This document shows, piece after piece, positions 1-8,493 of a DNA stretch of 59,940 bases. Under the pieces are notes generated by a model. The model did no database searches and was not told the DNA's origin. It saw only the letters and a program-made list of their open reading frames with translations. Each line of letters starts with the position of its first letter. Position 1 is the first letter of the stretch. The stretch spans positions 1 to 59,940 of the forward strand of contig JBEKDJ010000001.1 in NCBI GenBank assembly GCA_050014415.1, written 5' to 3'. The stretch is from JBEKDJ01 sp050014415 (GTDB lineage Bacteria; Desulfobacterota; BSN033; UBA1163). Position numbers and translations under genes: made by a program.

Positions 1-136
1 GGCAACTGTCGTCCACTGTATTTGTGAACCCCGTGGATGCTTCTTTGGGCCGAACTTTTACGTTCCGTCTCGCTTCCTACCGCCTCCCTTTTTCCAAAAA
101 AGAAGGACATCGCAAATAGCTCGTGATAAAAAGTCC

Positions 137-165
137 TTGCAGATTCGCTCAGGCTATGTTATGTT
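137..165 (+). promoter_or_regulatory. Putative sigma70 promoter for rpmB
   Basis: TTGCAG at 137-142 and TATGTT at 160-165 are separated by 17 bases, close to the sigma70 consensus, and lie 28 bases before the rpmB start. A GAGG ribosome binding site follows at 182-185. The match is imperfect and start-site data are lacking. Confidence 0.4.
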
Positions 166-192
166 ATCTAAAATTCATCCTGAGGTTCGGAA

Positions 193-384
193 ATGGCAAA
201 AGTGTGTGAGATCTGTGGGAAAGGGCCTGTCTTTGGTCACAATGTGAGCCATGCAAATAACAAAACCCGAAAAGTCTGGTATCCCAATCTTCATAAGGTG
301 AAAGCCATCAAAGAGGGAAGGACGATTCGGATGAAGATTTGTTCCCGATGTCTTCGTTCAGGTTTGATCACCAAGGCAGCGTAA
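193..384 (+). CDS. rpmB: Large ribosomal subunit protein bL28
   Basis: This 63-residue protein is bL28, a structural protein of the 50S ribosomal subunit. The N-terminus MAKVCEICGKGP and the following GHNVSHANNKTRKVWYPNL segment are diagnostic of the family. Two cysteine pairs (Cys5/Cys8 and Cys50/Cys53) mark the zinc-binding C+ form, as opposed to the C- paralog that some bacteria express when zinc is scarce. The ATG has a GAGG ribosome binding site seven bases upstream. The gene converges on the RelA/SpoT gene with a gap of only 33 bases and no clear terminator between them. Confidence 0.97.
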   Translation: MAKVCEICGKGPVFGHNVSHANNKTRKVWYPNLHKVKAIKEGRTIRMKICSRCLRSGLITKAA

Positions 385-417
385 TCCAGCGAGCAGAACG
401 AATGGCGTCAAACCCCT

Positions 418-2613
418 TCACATTTCACGCCCTACGGTTCTTCGAGATTCGGCCTGTGGTTCCACCCTCAACCTTTCCACACGATCAATCCCCTTGATCT
501 TCTCAACAGCCCTGATCACCTTTCTGAGGTGGTTAAGGTCCCGAATTTCCATCTCAAAGGTACTGACCGCTTTCTTTTCCTCTGTCGTATAGACTCTGGC
601 GTTGGTAATGTTGGCCTCGCTAGAGGAGATGGAGGTACTGATCTCTGCAAGCAATCCTTTTTTGTCGTCCGAATAGACTCGGATTCGGACCGGATAACTA
701 TATTCTTTCGTTGAATCCCATTCCACTTCCACCTTCCTGTGGGGATCGTCATCCAAGGCGTTGTGGCAATCGGCGGTATGAATCGTCACTCCTCTGCCCC
801 GGGTGATAAACCCGACCACCTTATCTCCTGGCAAGGGGTTGCAGCATCCGGCATAGCGGACCATCACGTTATCGATCCCTTTGATGAGGAGGGCATCTTT
901 GGGACCACGGGTAATCTTCTTGAAAAGACGTTTTAAGCGTCCTTCTTCTTGCTCTTCTCTTTGTTGTTCCAATCGCTCTTGGGGGAGGATCTTTCCAATA
1001 ATCTGGTTGGCAGTCACTTTCCCGTAGCCTACAGCAGCGATCAGATCATCAACTCCCTGGTAACTGAATTCATTTGCCACCTTCGCTAAATCGCCAGACT
1101 TCATCAATTTGACCTGTTGGAGGTTGTATTTCCGGAGTTCCTTATCCAGGATTTCTTTCCCGAGGGTGATCGATTTCTCCCTTTCTTCATTTGTGAACCA
1201 TTGGCGAATTTTCGTTTTTGCCCGTGACGTCTTGACATATTTAAGCCAATCTTTGCTGGGCCTCTGGTTGGGTGAGGTCATGATCTCGACCGTATCCCCG
1301 CTTCGAAGTTCATATCTCAAGGGGACGATCTTGCTGTTCACCTTTGCACCAGAACAATGGCTCCCCACATCGGAGTGAATGCTAAAAGCAAAATCAACGG
1401 GGGTTGCTCCAACGGGAAACTGCCTCACCGCTCCCTTCGGCGTGAAGACATAGACCTCATGAGGAAAAAGGTCCACCTTGAGGCTTTCGATAAATTCCGC
1501 ATCATCCGTTAAGTCCCGTTGCCATTCCAAAAGCTGCCTGAGCCAAGTAAAACGCTTATCATCCACCTCCTCGAAGGCCTTTCCCTCTTTGTATTTCCAA
1601 TGGGCAGCGATACCCTCTTCAGCAATCTTGTGCATCTCATGGGTTCGAATCTGGATCTCAATCCGCTCGCCGTAGGGGCCGATCACGGAGGTGTGGAGGG
1701 ATTGATACAAATTCTCCTTGGGAAGGCCGACATAATCCTTGAATTTCCCTGGAATTGGTTTCCAAAGAGAATGGATGATTCCCAGGACGTCATAACATTC
1801 CTTGATGGTGTCGACGACCACTCGAAATGCCGTGATGTCATACACCTGATCAAAGTCGATATTCTGGCCCTTCATTTTTAGGTAGATGCTGTAAACCTGT
1901 TTTAAACGGCCGGTCACTTCCCCTTGGATATGATTTTCATAGAGTTTCTTCATTAAGGTGCGCTTCACTTCATCGACATAGCGCAATCGTTCCTTCTCCT
2001 TTTTCGCAATCTTCCGTTTGATCTCTTCGTAGATGTCACCCCGAAGGTATTGAAAGGCCAGATCCTGCAGCTCCGACCTGATCCAATCGATTCCAAGCCG
2101 ATTTGCCAGGGGAGCGTAGATGTCAAGGGTTTCCTGAGCGATCTCTACCTGTTTCTCGGGAGAGTGGTATTTGAGGGTCCGCATGTTGTGGAGGCGGTCG
2201 GCCAGTTTGACTAAGATGACTCGGATATCTTTTACCATGGCCAGAATCATCTTTCGGAAATTTTCTGCCTGGCCGTCTTCAGAGGATTGAAGAGAGATCT
2301 GGCTGATCTTGGTCACTCCGTCCACCAACTGGGCGATCTCTTCCCCGAAGTTCTCACGCACCTCTTTGATGCTGGTTAAGGTATCCTCGACGGTATCGTG
2401 GAGCACCCCGGTTGCCACACTGGCAACGTCGAGTCTCAGCTGAGTCAAGATTCCGGCGACCTCCAAAGGGTGATTGAGATAGGGCTCTCCGGAAAGACGA
2501 ATCTGGCCCAGGTGAACCTTGGCAGAAAAGACGTAGGCTTTTCTTAACAGATCCGTGTCCGCATGAGGATTATAGGAAGTTAGCCTCTCCAAGATATCAT
2601 TAAATCTCAACAT
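418..2613 (-). CDS. rsh: Bifunctional (p)ppGpp synthetase/hydrolase, RelA/SpoT family
   Basis: This 731-residue protein makes and degrades the stringent-response alarmone (p)ppGpp. The N-terminal HD hydrolase domain (about 25-180) keeps the metal site: His48 in YLNHPL, His72-Asp73 in the HDTVEDT motif, and the Asp in LADRLHNMRT. The synthetase domain (about 235-350) has the family motif FKDYVGLPKENLYQSLHT. A TGS domain (about 390-450) and a C-terminal ACT domain (about 655-725) follow, giving the usual length of long Rsh enzymes. Because the HD site looks intact, this is probably a bifunctional Rsh and not a synthesis-only RelA. It is the only such gene in the window. Confidence 0.95.
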   Translation of the reverse strand: MLRFNDILERLTSYNPHADTDLLRKAYVFSAKVHLGQIRLSGEPYLNHPLEVAGILTQLRLDVASVATGVLHDTVEDTLTSIKEVRENFGEEIAQLVDGVTKISQISLQSSEDGQAENFRKMILAMVKDIRVILVKLADRLHNMRTLKYHSPEKQVEIAQETLDIYAPLANRLGIDWIRSELQDLAFQYLRGDIYEEIKRKIAKKEKERLRYVDEVKRTLMKKLYENHIQGEVTGRLKQVYSIYLKMKGQNIDFDQVYDITAFRVVVDTIKECYDVLGIIHSLWKPIPGKFKDYVGLPKENLYQSLHTSVIGPYGERIEIQIRTHEMHKIAEEGIAAHWKYKEGKAFEEVDDKRFTWLRQLLEWQRDLTDDAEFIESLKVDLFPHEVYVFTPKGAVRQFPVGATPVDFAFSIHSDVGSHCSGAKVNSKIVPLRYELRSGDTVEIMTSPNQRPSKDWLKYVKTSRAKTKIRQWFTNEEREKSITLGKEILDKELRKYNLQQVKLMKSGDLAKVANEFSYQGVDDLIAAVGYGKVTANQIIGKILPQERLEQQREEQEEGRLKRLFKKITRGPKDALLIKGIDNVMVRYAGCCNPLPGDKVVGFITRGRGVTIHTADCHNALDDDPHRKVEVEWDSTKEYSYPVRIRVYSDDKKGLLAEISTSISSSEANITNARVYTTEEKKAVSTFEMEIRDLNHLRKVIRAVEKIKGIDRVERLRVEPQAESRRTVGREM

Positions 2614-2702
2614 CGTAATTCCATCTTACTATAACTACTGGAAAATTCAAGGGGGTTGCGCCCTCCAACAGCAGCGGCGGTTTTGGTAAAAATCTCGAGA
2701 AT

Positions 2703-2732
2703 TTGACAAGCAGAAGATTGGAATTCTATAAT
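2703..2732 (+). promoter_or_regulatory. Consensus sigma70 promoter of the exporter operon
   Basis: A perfect -35 TTGACA at 2703-2708 and a perfect -10 TATAAT at 2727-2732 are separated by 18 bases. Transcription would start near 2739, which leaves a leader of about 23 bases before the GTG at 2762 and excludes the TTG at 2735 as a start. This is the strongest promoter match I noticed in the window. It drives the adaptor gene and probably the four genes behind it. Confidence 0.75.
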
Positions 2733-2761
2733 GTTTGCAAAAATTTACGAAAGGTTTTTTT

Positions 2762-3766
2762 GTGAAACGAATTCTTGTTCTTGTGCTAGTCGTTGTGATT
2801 GCCGGCGTCCTGTTCTATCTAATCACGCGCGAAAAGGAGGACGTGAGCCATTTTATCAAGGTCTCCGGAAACGTCGAAGCCACAGAGGCTGATGTGGGAT
2901 TTAAAATTCCCGGAAGGATCATCAGCCGTTTCTATGAAGAGGGGGATTGGGTTGAAAAGGGAAAGGTTCTGGCTAAATTGGATGACGAGGATCTCCGTCA
3001 ACGTGTCGATCTGGCCAGGGCAACATTAATGTCAGGCCAGGCTCGATTGAGTAAGTTGCTTGCAGGCTCGAGGCCTGAGGAGTTGAGACAGGCCGAAGCC
3101 AATCTTCAACAGGCCCAGCTTGATATGAAGAATAAGGAAATCCATTATGAACGGGTGAAGACTCTTTATGAAAAAAGTGTGATTTCTAAGGAGATTTTTG
3201 ACAATGCAGAGACGAGTTTTAAGGTTGCTAAGGCCGCCTTACAGATGGCCACAGAGAATTATCAACTGGTAAAGGAAGGGCCGAGAAAAGAGGATATTGA
3301 AGATGCCAGAGCTCAGGTGGAGCAGGCCAAGGTCTCTCTGAGACTGGCCGAGACACAGCTGAGTTATTCCGTTCTCTATTGTCCGATCTCCGGGATTGTA
3401 TTGGTCAAATCGAGCGAAGTCGGTGAGGTGGTCAATCCTGGAACGTCGGTTCTCACTCTGGCGGACATCAATAACGTGTGGTTAAAGGCCTATATTTCAG
3501 AGACCGACCTCAGCAAGGTGAAGTGGGGCCAAGAAGTCATCGTCACGACAGACCTCCGCCCCCAGAAAGATTACAAAGGAAGGATCTCTTTCATTTCCTC
3601 ACAGGCTGAATTTACTCCCAAACAGATTCAAACGGAAAAAGAGAGGGTGACCCTGGTTTATCGCATCAAGATAGATATTCCAAACCCGGATCGAGAATTG
3701 AAGCCAGGTATGCCAGCGGATGCAAAGATTCTGCTGGCGACGCCGACATCTCAAACAAAGTCATAA
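2762..3766 (+). CDS. HlyD/YbhG-like periplasmic adaptor (membrane fusion protein)
   Basis: This 334-residue protein is a periplasmic adaptor of the HlyD/AcrA type, anchored in the inner membrane by one N-terminal helix (about 3-22). It then has a biotinyl-lipoyl half (VGFKIPGRI), a long coiled-coil hairpin rich in Ala, Gln and Glu (about 85-200, including ARATLMSGQARLSKLLAG), the second lipoyl half (YCPISGIVLVKSSEVGE), and a beta-barrel region. I chose GTG 2762 because AAAGG lies seven bases upstream and the consensus promoter would exclude TTG 2735 from the transcript. Followed by two ATPases and two ABC-2 permeases, it matches YbhG in the E. coli ybhGFSR exporter, which implies export of a drug-like or cationic compound. 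The substrate here is unknown. Confidence 0.88.
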   Translation: MKRILVLVLVVVIAGVLFYLITREKEDVSHFIKVSGNVEATEADVGFKIPGRIISRFYEEGDWVEKGKVLAKLDDEDLRQRVDLARATLMSGQARLSKLLAGSRPEELRQAEANLQQAQLDMKNKEIHYERVKTLYEKSVISKEIFDNAETSFKVAKAALQMATENYQLVKEGPRKEDIEDARAQVEQAKVSLRLAETQLSYSVLYCPISGIVLVKSSEVGEVVNPGTSVLTLADINNVWLKAYISETDLSKVKWGQEVIVTTDLRPQKDYKGRISFISSQAEFTPKQIQTEKERVTLVYRIKIDIPNPDRELKPGMPADAKILLATPTSQTKS

Positions 3767-3989
3767 TCTCTTACTCCCGCATGAAAGAGGTTTTCATTTT
3801 CCTAAATTTCAAATTACAAACCCGGAACGATTTCCAGATCCCAATTTCGAAAGAGCAAGACGGTTTTGTTTGAATTCCCGAACGGTTCAGAAGCATGTTT
3901 TTGAGATTTTGGTATTTGCGATTACTTGATATTTGTTACTCGCCCTGGCCCATATTGGGCACAGGGCATGGAATTTGGTGCTTGCCCTC

Positions 3990-4916
3990 ATGTTCTCAGT
4001 CCAGACAACCAACCTGACCAAGAGCTTCGGATCGCTGACGGCTGTCAATCGCCTTAATTTCGAGGTGACGTCCGGAGAAATCTATGGGCTGGTGGGACCG
4101 GACGCCTCAGGAAAGACGACTACCCTTCGGATGCTCTGTGGCATTCTCCCTCCTGATGAAGGGGAAGCAAAAGTGGCTGGATGCGATATCCGGGAAGAGG
4201 CGGAGTCTTTGAAGGAAAAGGTGGGGTACCTTCCCCAACGGTTCGGGCTCTATGGGGATCTCAGCGTGCTCGAAAACATCCATTTCTATGCAGATCTCTA
4301 TGAAGTTCCAAGGAAGAGAAGAACAGAGCGGATAGAGAGGCTGCTTCGATTTGCCAATCTTGAGCCCTTTGGGAAACGGAAAGCTCAGGATCTTTCGGGG
4401 GGAATGAAGCAGAAGTTGGGATTGATCTGCGCATTGATCCATACCCCTCAGATCCTCTTCCTGGACGAACCGACCACAGGAGTCGATCCCCTCTCTCGAA
4501 GGGATTTCTGGATGATCCTTTACGACCTGTTAAAAGAGGGAGTGACGATCCTTTTCTCAACTTCCTACCTGGACGAAGCAGAACGATGTAACCGAATCGG
4601 TTTGATCTACCAGGGTGAACTACTGGTCAGTGATACCCCCTCCAACGCAAAGGAACGGATAGGGGGAACGGTCTTGGAGCTTCGGTTGGAAGATCACCGG
4701 AAGGGAATGAAGCTGTTAGAAGGTGTCGAATCCCTTCGCAGCCTTGTCTTGTCCGGAGATAAGATTCATATCCTGGTGAACGACCCGCGCGAGGGTGAAA
4801 GAACGATTCGAGAGGTTCTGACGAAGCAGGGAATGGAGATATTGACGCTGATGGAGGTCAAACCCTCTCTGGAAGATGCCTTCGTCTCAATAGTTCGAGA
4901 GAAGAGAGAGAAATAA
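3990..4916 (+). CDS. ABC transporter ATP-binding protein (first ATPase of YbhF-like pair)
   Basis: This 308-residue ABC ATPase powers the ABC-2 exporter encoded downstream. Walker A is GPDASGKTT (36-44), with Asp-Ala where most members have Asn-Gly; the signature is LSGGMKQKL and Walker B is ILFLDEPTTGVDP. The extended C-terminal part ends in SLEDAFVSI, typical of drug-exporter ATPases. The reading frame is open from TTG 3933, but ATG 3990 begins exactly where the domain begins, so I chose it. In E. coli YbhF two ATPase halves form one protein; here they are two genes separated by 84 bases, this one corresponding to the N-terminal half. It is preceded by an AT-rich gap of about 220 bases. Confidence 0.88.
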   Translation: MFSVQTTNLTKSFGSLTAVNRLNFEVTSGEIYGLVGPDASGKTTTLRMLCGILPPDEGEAKVAGCDIREEAESLKEKVGYLPQRFGLYGDLSVLENIHFYADLYEVPRKRRTERIERLLRFANLEPFGKRKAQDLSGGMKQKLGLICALIHTPQILFLDEPTTGVDPLSRRDFWMILYDLLKEGVTILFSTSYLDEAERCNRIGLIYQGELLVSDTPSNAKERIGGTVLELRLEDHRKGMKLLEGVESLRSLVLSGDKIHILVNDPREGERTIREVLTKQGMEILTLMEVKPSLEDAFVSIVREKREK

Positions 4917-5000
4917 TTTAGTCTTATGAATTTAGAATTAGGGGACCAACATATCATTCATAACTCATAACTCTAATCTCATGATTCACAGCAGTTAATT

Positions 5001-5933
5001 ATGCTAACTCTCGCAGTCGATGTAGAAAATCTTGTTAAAGCCTTTGGCCACTTCGTTGCCGTGGACCATATCAATTTTCGGGTGAAAGAGGGAGAAATCT
5101 TCGGATTTCTGGGGCCGAATGGATCCGGGAAGTCAACTACAATCCGGATGCTCTGCGGCCTTCTCATGCCCACCTCTGGAAAAGGGAAGGTGGTGGGATT
5201 TGATCTCATAAAAGAGCCGGAGAAGATTAAGCGAGTGATTGGTTATATGTCCCAGAGATTCTCACTCTATGAAGATCTGACGGTAGTGGAGAACCTTCAT
5301 TTCTTTGGTGGAATATACGGTCTCTCAGGTGCTTCCCAAAAGGAGAGGGAAGATCAGGTTTTGAAGATGGCAGGGCTTGAAGAGCTTCGAGATCGAATGA
5401 CTCGGACCCTGGCCGTAGGGTGGAAGCAACGTTTGGCATTGGGCTGTGCCATCCTCCATCAGCCTTCCCTTCTCTTTCTCGATGAACCCACCTCAGGGGT
5501 GGATCCGATCTCTCGCAGGAGTTTCTGGAGCCTGATTCAGCAGATGGGAGAAGAGGGAGTAACGACCTTTGTGACAACTCACTACATGGATGAGGCTGAA
5601 TATTGCGATCGGTTGGCCTTGATCTACCAAGGGAAGATCATCGCCTTGGGGACTCCTTCTGAGCTGAAATCGCAGACCCTTAAGCAAGGGGTGATGGAAG
5701 TTGAGTGCGACCCGCTCATTCTTGCCTTGGACCTTCTGAAGAAGGAGCCTTGGATTTATGAGACCGCGGTGTTTGGAAATTCCTTGCATGTGATCGGCAA
5801 GGAGGGTGTCGATTCGGAGAAGGCTATCACTGATCTGTTTCAAAGACAGGGGATCCTTTTAAGGAGAATGGACCGGATTAGGCCGTCTTTGGAGGATGTC
5901 TTCGTCTCACTGATTGAAAGGGAGGAGAGGTGA
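5001..5933 (+). CDS. ABC transporter ATP-binding protein (second ATPase, degenerate signature)
   Basis: This 310-residue ABC ATPase corresponds to the C-terminal half of YbhF. Walker A is GPNGSGKST (38-46) and Walker B is LLFLDEPTSGVDP. The signature is LAVGWKQRL in place of LSGGQ, so one composite ATP site formed with the first ATPase is probably degenerate. From memory, the second half of YbhF-type ATPases also has an unusual signature, so this may be a family trait. The stop codon overlaps the GTG start of the next gene by four bases, which indicates translational coupling with the permeases. Confidence 0.88.
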   Translation: MLTLAVDVENLVKAFGHFVAVDHINFRVKEGEIFGFLGPNGSGKSTTIRMLCGLLMPTSGKGKVVGFDLIKEPEKIKRVIGYMSQRFSLYEDLTVVENLHFFGGIYGLSGASQKEREDQVLKMAGLEELRDRMTRTLAVGWKQRLALGCAILHQPSLLFLDEPTSGVDPISRRSFWSLIQQMGEEGVTTFVTTHYMDEAEYCDRLALIYQGKIIALGTPSELKSQTLKQGVMEVECDPLILALDLLKKEPWIYETAVFGNSLHVIGKEGVDSEKAITDLFQRQGILLRRMDRIRPSLEDVFVSLIEREER

Positions 5934-7063
5934 AGCTCCCTCGGACCTGGGCGATTGCTCGAAAGGAGTTCATCCACATCTATCGAGATTCGAGGAGTCT
6001 TGCGTTGGTCGTCCTGATGCCTGCCCTCTTAATGCTCCTCTTTGGTTATGCGGTCTCCCTCGATGTGAAGAATGTTTCGATGTCCGTCTTGGATCATGCG
6101 CAGGACCAGGAAAGCAGATCTTTCATCCAGCGGTTTAGTGCGTCTCCCTATTTCAATCTTCGCATTTTTGCCAAAGATGAAAAAGAGGTGAAGCGACTCA
6201 TCGATGAGGGTAAGGTGAAGTTGGTATTAGTCCTTCCTTGGGATTTTTCAAGGACGGTCAAGGCCGGGAAGAAGGCCACGGTGCAGGTTTTGTTGGATGG
6301 CACCGATTCCAATACGGCGAATATCGTCCTCAGCTATGTCCAGGCGATTTCTCGCCAATATACTCAGGAAAAGACCTTTTTGAAAATAGACCGAATGGGA
6401 GGACAAAAGCCAACCGTGCCGCTAGAAGGCCAGTTGAGAGTGTGGTTTAATGAGGAACTGGAGTCAAAAAACTATTTCATTCCCGGATTGGTCGCAGTCA
6501 TCATGTCGATCATCGGAGTGCTCCTCACCGGCCAGGTGATTGTTCGGGAATGGGAGAAAGGAACGATGGAGCTCCTCATCTCCACCCCGGTTCGAAAAAG
6601 CGAGTTGATCATCGGAAAGTTGTTCCCTTATTTCTTCTTGGGTCTTTTGGACTTATCACTTGCTGTGTTGATGGGGGAATGGGTCTTCGATGTTCCGTTA
6701 AGGGGAAGCATTGCTCTGCTTTTTCTACTTTCTTGCATCTATCTCCTTGTAGCCTTGGCTATGGGACTGACTATTTCGACAATAGCAAAGACGCAACTTG
6801 TGGCCAACCAATTAGCTATGGTTATTGGATTTCTTCCTACTTTCCTCCTGTCGGGATTCACGTTCGTCATCGCCAATATGCCGATCTGGCTCCAAATCAT
6901 CACCTATGCGATTGCTCCGAGATATTACGTGACGATCCTGAAGGAGATCTTTTTGAAAGGCGCGGATATCTCCATTCTCTGGCGTGAGACTCTGGTATTG
7001 ATAGGGCTGGCAGTAGGAGGGCTTTGGGTAGCGGCGAAGCTCTTTAAGAAGGAGTTGAGCTAG
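5930..7063 (+). CDS. ABC-2 type permease, YbhS-like
   Basis: This 377-residue inner-membrane protein is an ABC-2 permease. It has one N-terminal helix (about 20-40, LALVVLMPALLMLLFGYAV), a large extracytoplasmic loop containing LLDGTDSNTANI, and five further helices in the C-terminal half, including IPGLVAVIMSIIGVLLTG. The sequence around VREWEKGTMELLISTPVRKSEL is the usual cytoplasmic coupling region. The GTG start overlaps the preceding stop and has a strong GGAGGAGA site. It probably forms a heterodimer with the next permease. Confidence 0.88.
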   Translation: MKLPRTWAIARKEFIHIYRDSRSLALVVLMPALLMLLFGYAVSLDVKNVSMSVLDHAQDQESRSFIQRFSASPYFNLRIFAKDEKEVKRLIDEGKVKLVLVLPWDFSRTVKAGKKATVQVLLDGTDSNTANIVLSYVQAISRQYTQEKTFLKIDRMGGQKPTVPLEGQLRVWFNEELESKNYFIPGLVAVIMSIIGVLLTGQVIVREWEKGTMELLISTPVRKSELIIGKLFPYFFLGLLDLSLAVLMGEWVFDVPLRGSIALLFLLSCIYLLVALAMGLTISTIAKTQLVANQLAMVIGFLPTFLLSGFTFVIANMPIWLQIITYAIAPRYYVTILKEIFLKGADISILWRETLVLIGLAVGGLWVAAKLFKKELS

Positions 7064-7066
7064 GCG

Positions 7067-8197
7067 ATGTTCGGACGAGTTCGATACCTCTTGGTCAAAG
7101 AGTTAGTCCAGGTTCTGAGGGATAAGCGGCTCAGAGTGACGCTCATCCTTCCACCCCTCATTCAATTGATCGTTTTCGGGTATGCGGCCAACTTGGATGT
7201 GAAGGATATCCACACCGCTGTTCGAGATCTCGATCAGAGCGTGGAGTCAAGGGATCTCATTTCTCGATTCAGCAGTTCAAGATATTTCGATATTGTCTCT
7301 TTTCCTCAAACCCGGGAAGAGATTGAAGGTCTCATTAAGAAAGGGGACATTGCATTGAGCCTTGAGATCCCGAGCGGTTTTTCCAGGCGGTTGAAAAAAG
7401 GGGACACCGCCTCTGTCCAGATTCTCATCGATGGAAGTGAATCAAACACGGCGATGATCGCCCTGGGCTATATCAATCGGATCCTTTCAGACTTCTCAAC
7501 CACGGTCCTCGTGAGAAGATTGAATCGAGCAGGGATGATCGGGTTTGAGGAGGCCGGAGTAGAGGTTGAACACCGGATCTGGTTCAATCCCAATTTTGAA
7601 AGTCGACTCTTCTTTATCCCAGGAGTGATTGCCAACATCGCCTTTCTGATCCCTATTATCTTGACAGCGATGGCCGTTGTAAGAGAAAGGGAGATAGGCA
7701 CACTTGAACAGATCATGGTCACCCCTTTGCGGCCTTGGGAGCTGGTGGTGGGGAAGACCCTTCCTTTTGCCCTGCTCGGCCTACTGGATGTTGTCATGAT
7801 CGTCCTCATCGGTGTGTTTTGGTTTGAGCTTCCATTCCGGGGGAATCCATTCATCCTCCTCTTAGGAAACATACTCTTTTTGATGAGCTCCGTTGGCATT
7901 GGCCTCTTCATCTCTACTATCTGTTCGACCCAGCAACAAGCCCAGATTTCAACTTTTTTCTTCTCCATGCCCGCCTTCATCCTTTCGGGCTTTGTCTTTC
8001 CATTGGAGAATCTGCCCGCCTGGATTGAATACCTCACCTACGTCAATCCCCTACGCTATTTCCAAGTCATTATCCGTGGTGTCTTTTTGAAGGGGAATGG
8101 GTTAGATACACTCTGGCCTCAGATGTTGGCCCTGGCGGTTTTGGGGGGTCTCATGGTTCTTTTCAGCTCCCTTCGATTCCAAAAAAGACTGGAATAG
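7067..8197 (+). CDS. ABC-2 type permease, YbhR-like
   Basis: This 376-residue permease is the partner of the preceding one, with the same layout: one N-terminal helix (about 22-42), an extracytoplasmic domain with LIDGSESNTAMIALGY, and five C-terminal helices. VREREIGTLEQIMVTPLRPWEL is the cytoplasmic coupling region and HRIWFNPNFESRLFFIPGV precedes the helix bundle. It starts three bases after the previous stop, with AAGGAG upstream, and is the last gene of the five-gene operon. A gap of nearly 300 bases filled with repeats follows, a reasonable place for the operon to end. Confidence 0.88.
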   Translation: MFGRVRYLLVKELVQVLRDKRLRVTLILPPLIQLIVFGYAANLDVKDIHTAVRDLDQSVESRDLISRFSSSRYFDIVSFPQTREEIEGLIKKGDIALSLEIPSGFSRRLKKGDTASVQILIDGSESNTAMIALGYINRILSDFSTTVLVRRLNRAGMIGFEEAGVEVEHRIWFNPNFESRLFFIPGVIANIAFLIPIILTAMAVVREREIGTLEQIMVTPLRPWELVVGKTLPFALLGLLDVVMIVLIGVFWFELPFRGNPFILLLGNILFLMSSVGIGLFISTICSTQQQAQISTFFFSMPAFILSGFVFPLENLPAWIEYLTYVNPLRYFQVIIRGVFLKGNGLDTLWPQMLALAVLGGLMVLFSSLRFQKRLE

Positions 8198-8209
8198 GGT
8201 AAGGCAATG

Positions 8210-8305
8210 TCAAATGTCAAAGCTCAAAGTCCAAGTGAACCCAAAAATCTAAATGGCTTGAGGAGTTTTTGACATTAATCCATTTGTCATTGATTTGACA
8301 TTTGA
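8210..8305. repeat. Dispersed intergenic repeat, copy A
   Basis: TCAAATGTCAAA at 8210-8221 and its exact inverse TTTGACATTTGA at 8294-8305 bound a 96-base AT-rich element. A similar element lies at 18890-18989, sharing the AAATGTC(A/G)AAGCTCAAA text, and a decayed one at 20690-20853. All three lie between genes. I see no coding capacity and do not know the family name. Confidence 0.6.
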
Positions 8306-8322
8306 ATCACTCCGGGTACATT

Positions 8323-8455
8323 ACCCGCGGCTTGCCGCGAATCCGTCATACCGGCGAAAGCCGGTATCCAGGAAATGCTACTGGATTCCGTGTCAAGCAC
8401 GGAATGACGTCCTAGGACTGAGAACGATACCCCGCTGCTTGCGGCGGGGTTATTC
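8323..8455. repeat. Intergenic palindromic repeat (REP-like) with three hairpins
   Basis: Three hairpins stand in a row: ATACCGGC-GAAA-GCCGGTAT (8348-8367, a GNRA-type loop), ATTCCGTG/CACGGAAT (8385-8405) and ACCCCGC/GCGGGGT (8429-8450), the last followed by TTATT. Translated in reverse, this DNA gives the WIPAFAGMT peptide that is often annotated as a false protein in many genomes, which marks it as a widespread intergenic repeat type. The third hairpin could also act as a weak terminator for the exporter operon. Confidence 0.65.
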
Positions 8456-8493
8456 ATACTGAGCAATATAAGAACAGCCCTCGTGATCGATCC

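Noticed and set aside
7468..8037. Minus-strand frame of 189 codons
   Set aside because: It lies wholly inside the YbhR-like permease gene, and its composition (rich in Ser, Arg and Met) is that of a reverse reading of membrane-helix codons.
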